A DNA stretch of 64,000 bases, taken from the NCBI RefSeq assembly GCF_018324205.1, contig NZ_AP023356.1:1736001-1800000 (forward strand), read 5' to 3'. This DNA is from Actinoplanes ianthinogenes. Lineage in GTDB: Bacteria > Actinomycetota > Actinomycetes > Mycobacteriales > Micromonosporaceae. Positions 50,362-58,117 of this stretch are shown in pieces. Position 1 is the first letter of the stretch; each line of letters opens with the position of its first letter. The notes under the pieces are model-generated. The model saw only the letters and a program-made list of their open reading frames with translations. It did not search any database and was not told the origin of the DNA. Position numbers and translations under genes: made by a program.

Positions 50362-50698
50362 CCCGGCTTCCCCTCACCGTGTGTAACCATGTGCCAACTG
50401 GCGTGTTGCCGGAGAGTGTGCTGCGGAGACATCCGAGATCAACCGGCCGTAGGCGCTACACCCTGCTGCGATGGACCGCTCGTGTCAAGGTCGCAGGTCA
50501 CGTCCCGGTTACCCCGCGGCAGGGGCTCATCCATACGGTCAGTGACGCCCGGGCTCAAGGGTCTGACCATAAACCGACAGCGGAATCGCCCGAGCGGAAC
50601 GAAAAACACCGATCGGAGTACCACCGGCGAGCGATTACCGAAAGAGCCGAACTGCCTTACGGTTCTTTCTCGTCCGATCTCTCGCAAGGAGTGCTGCC
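50362..50698. other. Intergenic region without a convincing gene
   Basis: This 337-base gap precedes the dehydrogenase-like gene. It ends with AAGGAG at 50686-50691. I see no clear promoter hexamer pair, strong hairpin or coding stretch; open frames through it are short or are extensions of opposite-strand reading. Confidence 0.5.
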
Positions 50699-51322
50699 AT
50701 CGCCACCACGCCCCAGCCCGCCGGGCACGGCCACCGCGTCGCCGTCGTCGGGCAGGACCGCGCCGGACTCGCCCTCGCCCGCACCGCGATCGCCGCCGGG
50801 CACACGGTCGCCGGTTTCGACCACGACCCGGAGGTCGTCGCCAAGCTGCGCGCCGGCCGGTCGCCGCTCGGCGACGCGCTGACGGCCATGCACGAGACCG
50901 GGCGGTACCACGCGACCGACGACCCGGACTGGCTCGCCGGCTGCACCGTCTATCTGATCGCCGCGCCGGTCCCGCTGCGCCGCGGCCGGCCCGACCTGAG
51001 CCTGGTGCTCACCGCCGCGGACACCGTGGCCGGCCACCTGCGCGACCACGACCTGGTCGCCCTGGAGTCCTGGGTCACTCCGGGCACCACCCGGGGTCTC
51101 TTCCAGGACGCGCTCGCGGCCCGCAGCAGCGCCCGGTATCACCTGGCGTTCTCCCCGGAACGGCACGGCCGCGCGAAGCTGGTCGGTGGCGTCGACCGCC
51201 GCTCGACCCTGGCCGCGACCGCGTTCTACCGCACCATGTACGACGTGGTCGTCGCCTGCGCGACCGCCGAGGAGGCGGAGTCCGCGAACCTCGCGGCCGC
51301 TTCCGAACGTCGCTCCGCCTGA
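50699..51322 (+). CDS. Truncated UDP-glucose/GDP-mannose dehydrogenase-like protein with apparent ATC start
   Basis: The frame encodes a Rossmann NAD-binding domain: 'RVAVVGQDRAGLALARTA' is the loop (normally GxGxxG), then 'LAGCTVYLIAAPVP', 'ALESWVTPGTTRG' and 'FSPERHGRAKLVGGVDRR', as in nucleotide-sugar dehydrogenases. It stops after 'TAEEAESANLAAASERRSA', just where the central dimer helix should begin, so about 220 residues of a full enzyme are missing. There is no ATG, GTG or TTG in frame before 50888. AAGGAG lies seven bases before an ATC at 50699. The choices are a rare ATC start, a mutated ATG, or a shortened product from 50888. It may be a pseudogene. Confidence 0.6.
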   Translation: MATTPQPAGHGHRVAVVGQDRAGLALARTAIAAGHTVAGFDHDPEVVAKLRAGRSPLGDALTAMHETGRYHATDDPDWLAGCTVYLIAAPVPLRRGRPDLSLVLTAADTVAGHLRDHDLVALESWVTPGTTRGLFQDALAARSSARYHLAFSPERHGRAKLVGGVDRRSTLAATAFYRTMYDVVVACATAEEAESANLAAASERRSA

Positions 51323-51718
51323 GCCGTTCCACCTCGGGCGAACCCACCGCGGCACCCTGATCGAATTCAGTCAGGCGCCGCGCCCCGGGAAGCCCCGCGG
51401 CCGTCACCGATCCCCGTTCTCAGCCCTGGTGACGGCTGAACGGCCGGGCAGGCCACCGTCGCGGTCCCGGCGACCGTGGCCGGCCCGGCCGGACGGACTC
51501 CGGCCCGCGCTCACCGGCTGAGGGGGCGAGCGCGGGCCGGGCCGGTTGCCACGACGCCGACCCGCCGGCGTCCTTGACAGCGCCGCAATCTGAGCGCAAT
51601 CATTCAGAAACTTCGAACCACTGGCGACTTCACCCCAGGTCGCTCCCCCCTGCCTTCACTCCGGCACATCCCCGTGCGCGCTGAATTGTTAGCGCTAACA
51701 GCCACCGAGGAGCCCCGC
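51323..51718. other. Intergenic region ending in a LacI-type operator
   Basis: The gap has no supported gene. TTGACA at 51574-51579 followed after 17-18 bases by an A/T-richer CAATCAT is a possible promoter for the arabinosidase gene; the operator at 51687 would lie downstream of it. Confidence 0.4.
51687..51700. promoter_or_regulatory. Perfect 14-bp palindrome TGTTAGCGCTAACA
   Basis: The palindrome ends 18 bases before the arabinosidase ATG. The central CG in a TTAGCGCTAA core is characteristic of LacI-family repressor operators, which in actinobacteria control plant-polysaccharide enzymes. Confidence 0.75.
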
Positions 51719-53092
51719 ATGAAACGTCGTGACCTGCTGGCCGCCGTAGGCGGCGCCACCGCCGGCGCGCTCCTGCTGCCCGCCGCCGCCCGGGCCGCGA
51801 CCTACTCCGGTTACGCCATGGCCTACTTCACCGAGTCCCCGTCGATGGCCGCCGCCAACTACGGCCTGCACCTCGCGGTCAGCGGCGACGGCCTGAACTG
51901 GACACCGCTGAACCAGAACAACGCCGTGGCCACGCCGGCCCTGGGCAGTAAAGGCCTGCGCGACCCGTTCCTGCTGCGCAAGCAGGACGGCACGTTCGTC
52001 GTCCTGGCCACCGACCTGAACGGCACGGACTGGTCCTACCAGAGCCAGTACCTGCACGTCTGGGACTCCGCCGACCTGCGCACGTTCAGCAACTACCGGC
52101 TGCTCAAGGTGCACTCGCTGGCCACCCACGCCTGGGCCCCGGAAGCTTTCTGGGACGCCTCGCGCGGCCAGTACGGCATCGTGTACTCCGCGGTGAACAG
52201 CTCCGGTCACAACGTCCTGATGATCAATTACACCAGCGACTTCGTCACGGCCGGGTCGCCCGCCGTCTTCTACGACCCCGGGTACGACGCGATCGACGGC
52301 TCGTTCGTGACCGTCGGCGGCGTGAACTACATGTACTACAAGAACAACACCAACAGCACCCTGCTCGGCACCAGATCGTCCTCGCTGGGCGCCGGCTCGT
52401 TCAGCATCTACTCCGGCGCGATCACGCCCGGCCGCGGGGTCGAGGCGCCGCAGATCAGCAAGTCGAACACGTCCGACACCTGGTACATGTGGGGCGACAC
52501 GTGGAGCCCGAACGGCCGCTTCTTCTGCTGGCAGACCACCAGCGTGGCCGGTGGCTCCTGGACCTTGCTGAACGACCGCTCCTACACCCAGCCGCTCAAC
52601 GCGAAGCACTGCGGCATCGTCCCGATCACCGCGACGGAGCTGTCCGCCGTGACCGCCAAGTGGGGCACCCCCACCTGGAACCGGGTCAAGTCCTACAACT
52701 TCCCGGGCCGCTACATCCGGCACGCCGACAACGTGGGGCGGATCGACGCCTATCCGTTCGACCCCTACCAGGACCAGCTCTGGACCCTGGTCCCCGGCCT
52801 GGCCGACACGTCCGGCGTCTCGTTCCGCTCGGTCAACTATCCGGACCGATACCTGCGCCACTACAACTACGCCATGGTCCTCGACACCAACGACGGCACC
52901 AGCACCTTCGCGGCCGACGCCACCTTCCACAAGACGCCCGGCCTCGCCGACTCGTCGTGGACGTCGTTCCGCTCGCACAACTATCCGGACCGCTACCTGC
53001 GCCACGCCAACTATGTCCTGCGCATCGACCCGCTCACGTCCGCCTCCGCGAGCGGCGACAGGCAGGACGCGACCTTCAAAATAACCTTCTAA
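51719..53092 (+). CDS. Tat-exported GH43-like arabinosidase with C-terminal AbfB domain
   Basis: The 457-residue protein starts with a Tat signal (KRRDLLAAVGG). A five-bladed-propeller-like hydrolase domain (about 30-325) includes 'GLRDPFLLRKQDGTF' (a catalytic-base-type RDP), 'WAPEAFWD' (WAPE, typical of GH43/GH62 relatives) and 'DAIDGSFV'. An AbfB/CBM42-like beta-trefoil (about 330-457) has repeated 'SVNYPDRYLRH' and 'SHNYPDRYLRH', which binds arabinofuranose side chains. It would act on arabinoxylan or pectin side chains outside the cell. GAGGAG precedes the ATG. LacI-type control is expected. Confidence 0.9.
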   Translation: MKRRDLLAAVGGATAGALLLPAAARAATYSGYAMAYFTESPSMAAANYGLHLAVSGDGLNWTPLNQNNAVATPALGSKGLRDPFLLRKQDGTFVVLATDLNGTDWSYQSQYLHVWDSADLRTFSNYRLLKVHSLATHAWAPEAFWDASRGQYGIVYSAVNSSGHNVLMINYTSDFVTAGSPAVFYDPGYDAIDGSFVTVGGVNYMYYKNNTNSTLLGTRSSSLGAGSFSIYSGAITPGRGVEAPQISKSNTSDTWYMWGDTWSPNGRFFCWQTTSVAGGSWTLLNDRSYTQPLNAKHCGIVPITATELSAVTAKWGTPTWNRVKSYNFPGRYIRHADNVGRIDAYPFDPYQDQLWTLVPGLADTSGVSFRSVNYPDRYLRHYNYAMVLDTNDGTSTFAADATFHKTPGLADSSWTSFRSHNYPDRYLRHANYVLRIDPLTSASASGDRQDATFKITF

Positions 53093-53475
53093 ACCATATT
53101 TTGTACGCTTTGCGTCGTCGCCAACCGCATCAGCGCCGTCCCCCACGTACCGCGCGAGGCAGTCCCACCCCAGACCGATCAGCGACGCACGGGTGTGTCC
53201 CGGGGCACCGCGACGCCCGCCGTTCCCCGGACCGACCCGCGACGCACGGATGTCCCGGGCCTCCGCGACACCCACCCCACCCCGGACCGCCTCGTCCGCG
53301 TCCCCCACGGCCGGGCAGGCGGGCTGCGGACGTACCGAACGCCGGGCCGCGGCGAGGAGGACGCGGTAAGGAATCGGTCGCCATCAGAACCCGGCCAGGC
53401 CGGCGCATGGAGCACGAACCCGGGAAGCAGCGACGACGGTACGGGTCCGTATTCCTGGTCGAGGCTCCGAGACTG
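53093..53475. other. Intergenic region with an imperfect duplicated segment
   Basis: No gene is supported. Two diverged copies of a segment of roughly 46-48 bases begin at 53174 (ACCGATC..GACGCACGGGTG) and 53231 (ACCGACC..GACGCACGGATG), 57 bases apart. Several frames stay open here on both strands without coding bias. Confidence 0.5.
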
Positions 53476-53955
53476 CTAGAGCCACCGCCGCACGCGGGAC
53501 TGATAGTCGGTGTAGGCCCGGTCGAACCGCTCGGTGAGATACCGCTCCTCGGGCCGGATGACCAACTGGCGCACGGCGACGATCACGAGCGGCCACAGCA
53601 CCACCGGCCACCAGGAACCGAACACCAGGGCCAGACCCAGATAGGCGACGGCCAGGCCGGTGTACATCGGATTGCGCGACAGCCGGTAGGCGCCGCCGGT
53701 GAGCAGGGTGGCAACCGGGTGGTGGGGCACGATCGTGGTGCGGTGCCGGATCACCGCGGTGACGCCGGCGAAGGTCAGCGCCAGCCCGAGCGCGGTGAGC
53801 ACCGCCCCAGCGACCGCGATGCCCGAGCCCCCACCGAGCGGGAGTGCAACCACGCTGTTGATCGCCATGCCGCCGGCCAAACCGGCGGCGTAGTAGAACG
53901 GCGGCGGTATGAAGATCACCCGAGCGCCTCGCTGTGCTCCCGCAGTAGCCGACAT
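53476..53955 (-). CDS. Membrane methyltransferase of the isoprenylcysteine/phospholipid methyltransferase family
   Basis: The 159-residue protein has four hydrophobic helices and the C-terminal signature 'GAYRLSRNPMYTGLAVAYLG' followed by 'RPEERYLTERFDRAYTDYQSRVRRWL', as in ICMT/PEMT-like methyltransferases (SAM donor, lipid-like acceptor). Bacterial members of this kind mostly have unknown substrates. It is divergent from a TetR gene; the palindrome between them suggests repression by that TetR. Confidence 0.9.
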   Translation of the reverse strand: MSATAGAQRGARVIFIPPPFYYAAGLAGGMAINSVVALPLGGGSGIAVAGAVLTALGLALTFAGVTAVIRHRTTIVPHHPVATLLTGGAYRLSRNPMYTGLAVAYLGLALVFGSWWPVVLWPLVIVAVRQLVIRPEERYLTERFDRAYTDYQSRVRRWL

Positions 53956-53970
53956 CGCCTCGCCCTTCGG

Positions 53971-53985
53971 TAGAGTCCAACTCTA
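53971..53985. promoter_or_regulatory. Operator-like palindrome TAGAGT-CCA-ACTCTA
   Basis: Six-base perfect arms lie between divergent methyltransferase and TetR genes. A -10-like TACACT at 53999-54004 ends six bases before the TetR ATG, suggesting a leaderless repressor mRNA. Confidence 0.6.
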
Positions 53986-54010
53986 ACCAATAGAGCACTA
54001 CACTCCTGCG

Positions 54011-54679
54011 ATGACTGTCAAGCGCCGGTACGAGTCGGCACATCGACAGGAGCAGGCTCGGCAGACGCGCCGGGCGATCCTGGACGCGGCGGCGGTCCTG
54101 TTCGTCGAGCCCGGCTACGCGGCTACCCCGCTGACGGCTGTCGCGGCGGAGGCCGGGGTCGCGATCCAGACGGTGTACAAGGTCTTCGGCAGCAAGCAGG
54201 CGCTGCTCTCGGCCCTGGTCGACGTCACGGTGGCCGGCGACGACGAGCCCGTCGCGCTGCCCGACCGCCAGTTCGTCGCGGACATCCGGGCGCTGCCCGA
54301 GGTGCGGGCGAAGCTTGACCGTTACGCACGCCACCTGGTCGACACCCACGCCCGGCAGGCCCAGGTGATGCTCGCCCTCGCCGCGGCGGCGACCGCCGAT
54401 CCCGAGGCCGCCGCGATCTGGCGCAAGAACGCCGACGACCGCCGCACCGGGATGAGCATGTTCGCGGCCGAACTGGTCGCGACCGGCCGGCTGCGGCCCG
54501 AGCACACCGTCGACACCGCGGCCGACGTGCTGTGGCTGGCCATGGACGTGCGCAACTACGACTGGCTCGTGCGCCAGCGAGGCTGGCCGCCCGAGCGCTT
54601 CCGACGCTGGTACGTCGACACCGTCGCCGCGGCTCTCCTCCCCGCGCCCGGATCGCCGGCACCGGCGGAGAGCGCGTGA
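54011..54679 (+). CDS. TetR-family transcriptional regulator
   Basis: The 222-residue protein has a TetR helix-turn-helix (about 15-62: 'ILDAAAVLFVEPGYAATPL', 'VAIQTVYKVFGSKQALL') and a TetR_C-like domain. It is divergent from the membrane methyltransferase gene with an inverted repeat between. It probably represses that gene and itself. The 5' end appears leaderless. Confidence 0.93.
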   Translation: MTVKRRYESAHRQEQARQTRRAILDAAAVLFVEPGYAATPLTAVAAEAGVAIQTVYKVFGSKQALLSALVDVTVAGDDEPVALPDRQFVADIRALPEVRAKLDRYARHLVDTHARQAQVMLALAAAATADPEAAAIWRKNADDRRTGMSMFAAELVATGRLRPEHTVDTAADVLWLAMDVRNYDWLVRQRGWPPERFRRWYVDTVAAALLPAPGSPAPAESA

Positions 54680-54720
54680 TCAAGCGCCGGCTCACCGGCC
54701 GGTGAGCCGGATCGCGGGAC

Positions 54721-57660
54721 TCAGGCGCGGCCGACGGCGGTGGGCAGCTCGCGGCGGGACGTGATCCCGAGCTTGGTGAAGATTTTCCGGAGGTGCCATT
54801 CCACGGTGCGGGGACTGAGGAACAGGACCGCGCCGATCTCCGGATTGGTGCGGCCGGCCGCTGCCAGCCGGGCGATCTGGGACTCCTGCGGGGTCAGTTC
54901 CTCGGCCGTCCCCGGGGATCGCTTGCGGACGGTCTCGCCAGTTGCGGTCAGTTCACGGCCGGCCCGCTCGGCGAACGCCTCGGCGCCCATCGTGGTGAAC
55001 GCCTCATACGCCGGGCGGAGCTGGTCGCGGGCATCGCCGCGGCGGTTGGCGCGGCGCAGCCACTCGCCGTAGAGCAGGCGGGCCCGGGCGAGCTGCACCT
55101 TGTGACGGCTCGCGGCGAACTGGGTGACCGCCTCCTGGTAGGCGCTCTCGGTGTCGTCGACCAGCGCGTCGGCGAGAGCCCGCACCCCGCGTGCCCACGG
55201 GGTGTCAGCAGCCGCGGCCCGGGCCACCAGACGGTCCCGTGCCTCGGCCGCCACCCGCGGTGCACCGGCCCGGACCGCGGCCTCGACCAGTTCGCCGAGG
55301 GTCCACTGGAGAACCGCGAGGTCCTCGTAGGCCGCCGCCTCCTGCGCCGCGGTCAGCGCCGCCGCATAGTCACCGTGCCCGTTGTGCAGGACCGCCTTGC
55401 TGTACCCGGCGGTGCTCAGCAGCCAGCCGACGCCGCCGGCCGTCGCGTCGCGGCTGAGTTCGTCGATCAGGGCGAGCGCCTCCTCGGTGCGTCCCCGGAA
55501 CGCGGCCAGGATGCCGGCGCTGGCCGGGTGCGGCGCCGGGCCGGTGGCGCGGGCCAGTGCGGCCGCCTCGTCGATCAGGTCGGAGGCGTCGGCGAACCGC
55601 CCCGCGTAGATCAGCGCGGTCGACCGGAAGGTGAGCGCACCGGGCAGCCGGGACAGCACCCCGGCGGCGCGGGCGAAGGCGACCGCCTGCTCGGTGCGGT
55701 CCTGGAACGCCTCGTCGTCGAACACCTCGTGGACCAGCATGCCGGTCAGCCAGAGCAGGTCCAGTTCGCTGTCCGCCGGCACCGCGGCCAGCGCCTCGCG
55801 GAACGCCGGCACCGCCGCGGCATGCCCCTCCCGATGCCAGATGATCAGGCTGGCCAGCAGCAACCCGGCAGGCTCGTCCCCGACCGGAGCCGCTGCCGCG
55901 GCTTCGATCGCGCGCCCCAGCACACCAGCATCAGCGGGAGCAGCCACGGCATCGCCCGCACGATCCAGCGACCCGACACCGCCCGCACGGTCGACGGAAC
56001 CGAGCCGGCCGGCGTTGATGGCCGCGCCGACCGCGGACAGATACGTCTCCCGGGCGGCGGCCGGGTCCAGGCTTTCCAGGCGACGGGCGGCGGCGAGCAG
56101 TGGCGGGACGATCTCGTGGCCGGTGTTCAGGACGAAGGCCACCCGGGCGCGGAGACGCTCCACGCCGGCCTGCTGGACCGGATCGAGCGGGCCCATCTCG
56201 ACGGCCGCGAGCAGGTCCGGGACCGCTGCCGCAGCGCCGGATGCGAGCCGGGCCTGGGCCGCGGCCAGCATCCGCGCCGCTCGCCGGTTCCGGTCCGGCG
56301 TGAGCTCGGCGGCCCGCTCCAGGAAAGCGGCCGCAGCGGCCCGGCCGCCCCGCGCCAGCGCACGGCCGGCCGATCCCTCCAGCTCGGCCGCGACCGCCTC
56401 GTCCGGGCCGACGGCGGCGTGGCCGCGGTGCCAGGCGCGCCGGTCCGGGTCCCGGTCCGCGTCGGTGACCTCGGCCAGCGCCCGGTGCACGGCCCGCAAC
56501 TCGGCGGCATCGGCGCCACGCCATGCGGCAGACCGCGCCAGCGGGTGCCGGAACCGCACCCGAGCTCCGATCTCGACCAGCCCGGCGGCCTGGGCCGGGC
56601 CGGCCGCGTCCGGGCTGATCCCGAGCCGCTCCACCGCCCGCCAGAGCAGCGTCACGTCACCGACCGGTTCGACCGCGGCGGCCAGCAGCAGCGTCCGGCT
56701 GTCCGCGGGCAGCGCGGCGATCCGCCGCTCGAAGCCCCCCTCGACCCGGCCGGCCGGCGACGAAGCCCCGGCCCCGAACGACCGGACTCCGGCCTCGAAC
56801 GACCGGACTTCGACTGCGAACGATGCGGCCTCGCCCGCAGACGACGAAGCCCCACCCGCAGACGACGCGGCCCCACCCGACGACGAAGCCCCACCCGCAG
56901 GCGACGCGGCCCCACCAACAGACGAGGCACCGGCCGCGAGCGACGAGAGCCCGGGCGCGCCGAACCCGAACGCCGGATCCATGTCGCGGGGCAGTTCGAG
57001 CAGGGCCAGCGGATTGCCCCGGGTCTCCGCCACGATCCGGTCGCGGACCCGGGCGTCGACCAGGCCGGGCAGCACGGTAGCCAGCAGGGCGCGGGCGTCG
57101 GCGTCCGGCAGGCCCTCGACGCGCAGCTCGGGCAGGCCGGTGAGCAGGGCGTCGTCGGCCGGGGTGCGGGCCGCGAAGACCAGGGCGACCGACTCGGCGT
57201 CGAGCCGGCGGGCCACGAAGGTGAGGATCACCTCGGACATCCGGTCCAGCCACTGGGCGTCGTCGACGACCACGATCAGGGGCTGCTCGACGGCGGCCTC
57301 GGCGAGCAGGCCGAGCACGGCCAGCCCGATCAGCAGCGCCTCGGGCGGCCGGCCGGCGGCGAGGCCGAACGCGGTGGCGAGGGCGAGCCGCTGCGGCTCG
57401 GGCAGCCGGTCCAGGTGCGGCAGCAGCGGGGCGACCAGTTGGTGGAGGGCCGAGTACGCCAGCTCGGTCTCCGGCTCGACACCGGCGGCCCGGACCACCC
57501 GGCCGGTCGGCGCGTGCCCGGCGAGGTAGTCGAGCAGCGCCGACTTGCCCGCGCCGGCCTCGCCGCGCAGCACCAGGACCCGGCTCTGACCGGCCCGGAC
57601 GTCCTTGAGAAGTCTGTCGAGCTGGTCCCGCTCACGGACTCGCCCCCGCAGTTCGATCAC
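54721..57660 (-). CDS. Large ATP-binding LuxR-family (LAL) transcriptional regulator
   Basis: The 979-residue protein has an N-terminal AAA/NTPase domain with P-loop 'GEAGAGKSALLDYL' (about residue 33), Walker B-like 'LIVVVDDAQWLD', a long TPR-like helical middle, and a LuxR helix-turn-helix at the end ('LTPQESQIARLAAAGRTNPEIGAVL' and 'RTVEWHLRKIFTKLGI', landmarks only). A Gly/Ser/Ala-rich insert of about 60 residues follows the NTPase domain. LAL proteins activate catabolic or antibiotic genes on sensing a ligand. The GTG overlaps the glyoxalase stop (GTGA). Confidence 0.93.
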   Translation of the reverse strand: MIELRGRVRERDQLDRLLKDVRAGQSRVLVLRGEAGAGKSALLDYLAGHAPTGRVVRAAGVEPETELAYSALHQLVAPLLPHLDRLPEPQRLALATAFGLAAGRPPEALLIGLAVLGLLAEAAVEQPLIVVVDDAQWLDRMSEVILTFVARRLDAESVALVFAARTPADDALLTGLPELRVEGLPDADARALLATVLPGLVDARVRDRIVAETRGNPLALLELPRDMDPAFGFGAPGLSSLAAGASSVGGAASPAGGASSSGGAASSAGGASSSAGEAASFAVEVRSFEAGVRSFGAGASSPAGRVEGGFERRIAALPADSRTLLLAAAVEPVGDVTLLWRAVERLGISPDAAGPAQAAGLVEIGARVRFRHPLARSAAWRGADAAELRAVHRALAEVTDADRDPDRRAWHRGHAAVGPDEAVAAELEGSAGRALARGGRAAAAAFLERAAELTPDRNRRAARMLAAAQARLASGAAAAVPDLLAAVEMGPLDPVQQAGVERLRARVAFVLNTGHEIVPPLLAAARRLESLDPAAARETYLSAVGAAINAGRLGSVDRAGGVGSLDRAGDAVAAPADAGVLGRAIEAAAAAPVGDEPAGLLLASLIIWHREGHAAAVPAFREALAAVPADSELDLLWLTGMLVHEVFDDEAFQDRTEQAVAFARAAGVLSRLPGALTFRSTALIYAGRFADASDLIDEAAALARATGPAPHPASAGILAAFRGRTEEALALIDELSRDATAGGVGWLLSTAGYSKAVLHNGHGDYAAALTAAQEAAAYEDLAVLQWTLGELVEAAVRAGAPRVAAEARDRLVARAAAADTPWARGVRALADALVDDTESAYQEAVTQFAASRHKVQLARARLLYGEWLRRANRRGDARDQLRPAYEAFTTMGAEAFAERAGRELTATGETVRKRSPGTAEELTPQESQIARLAAAGRTNPEIGAVLFLSPRTVEWHLRKIFTKLGITSRRELPTAVGRA
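56815..56945 (-). repeat. Short tandem repeats encoding GGA(S/A)S units in LuxR-family gene
   Basis: Repeated units of about 21-42 bases on the plus strand (CCCCACCCGCAGACGACG-type) encode alternating GGASS and GGAAS. They lie directly after the nucleotide-binding part. Confidence 0.7.
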
Positions 57661-58109
57661 GCGGCGACACTACTCGCGGCCCGCTCGCTGACCTCCTGCA
57701 GCAGATAGCCGTTGCCGTCCGGGTCACCGAACGACGCGAACGAGCCGTAGGACGACCGCCCCGGGTAGAGGCCCGCGGCCCGTTTCGTGGTGCCCGCATG
57801 GTGGAAGACGCCGTCCGCGTCGTGGAAGATCTCGCTGACCTCGACGCCCCGGGCCAGCAGCTCGGCGCGGGCCTCCTCGATGTCCCGGACGATCAGGTGG
57901 ACGTTCTCCAGGGTGCCGGGACGGGCGGTGCCGATGCCGACCCCGAAGACGATCGAGCAGCTCGACCCGGGCGGGGTGAAGTGCACCACCCGGAAGTCGT
58001 CGCCGCACACGTAGTCGAGGTCCTCGCGCCAGCCGAGCCGGCGGTAGAACCGCTTCGCCCGGTCGACGTCGCTGACCGGCACGGCGATCAGCTCCAGTCG
58101 ATAGTCCAT
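57657..58109 (-). CDS. Glyoxalase/bleomycin-resistance (VOC) family protein
   Basis: The 150-residue protein has two betaalpha-beta-beta-beta modules typical of the vicinal-oxygen-chelate fold: 'VPVSDVDRAKRFYRRLGW' at the start and 'FGDPDGNGYLLQEV' at the end, the latter supplying a metal-ligand Glu. GAGG lies six bases before the ATG. It overlaps the LuxR-family gene and follows the flavin reductase gene by eight bases, so all three may be one transcript. Substrate unknown. Confidence 0.92.
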   Translation of the reverse strand: MDYRLELIAVPVSDVDRAKRFYRRLGWREDLDYVCGDDFRVVHFTPPGSSCSIVFGVGIGTARPGTLENVHLIVRDIEEARAELLARGVEVSEIFHDADGVFHHAGTTKRAAGLYPGRSSYGSFASFGDPDGNGYLLQEVSERAASSVAA

Positions 58110-58117
58110 GGTGGTCC

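Noticed and set aside
50691..50882. GTG start giving a Pro/Ser/Thr-rich reading in another frame at the dehydrogenase gene
   Set aside because: GTG lies inside the AAGGAG site and the frame has no recognisable fold, while the ATC frame encodes a Rossmann domain.
51186..51521. Possible continuation of the truncated dehydrogenase in another frame
   Set aside because: The sequence after 51322 shows no dimer-helix or sugar-domain motifs in any frame, so a simple frameshift does not restore the enzyme.
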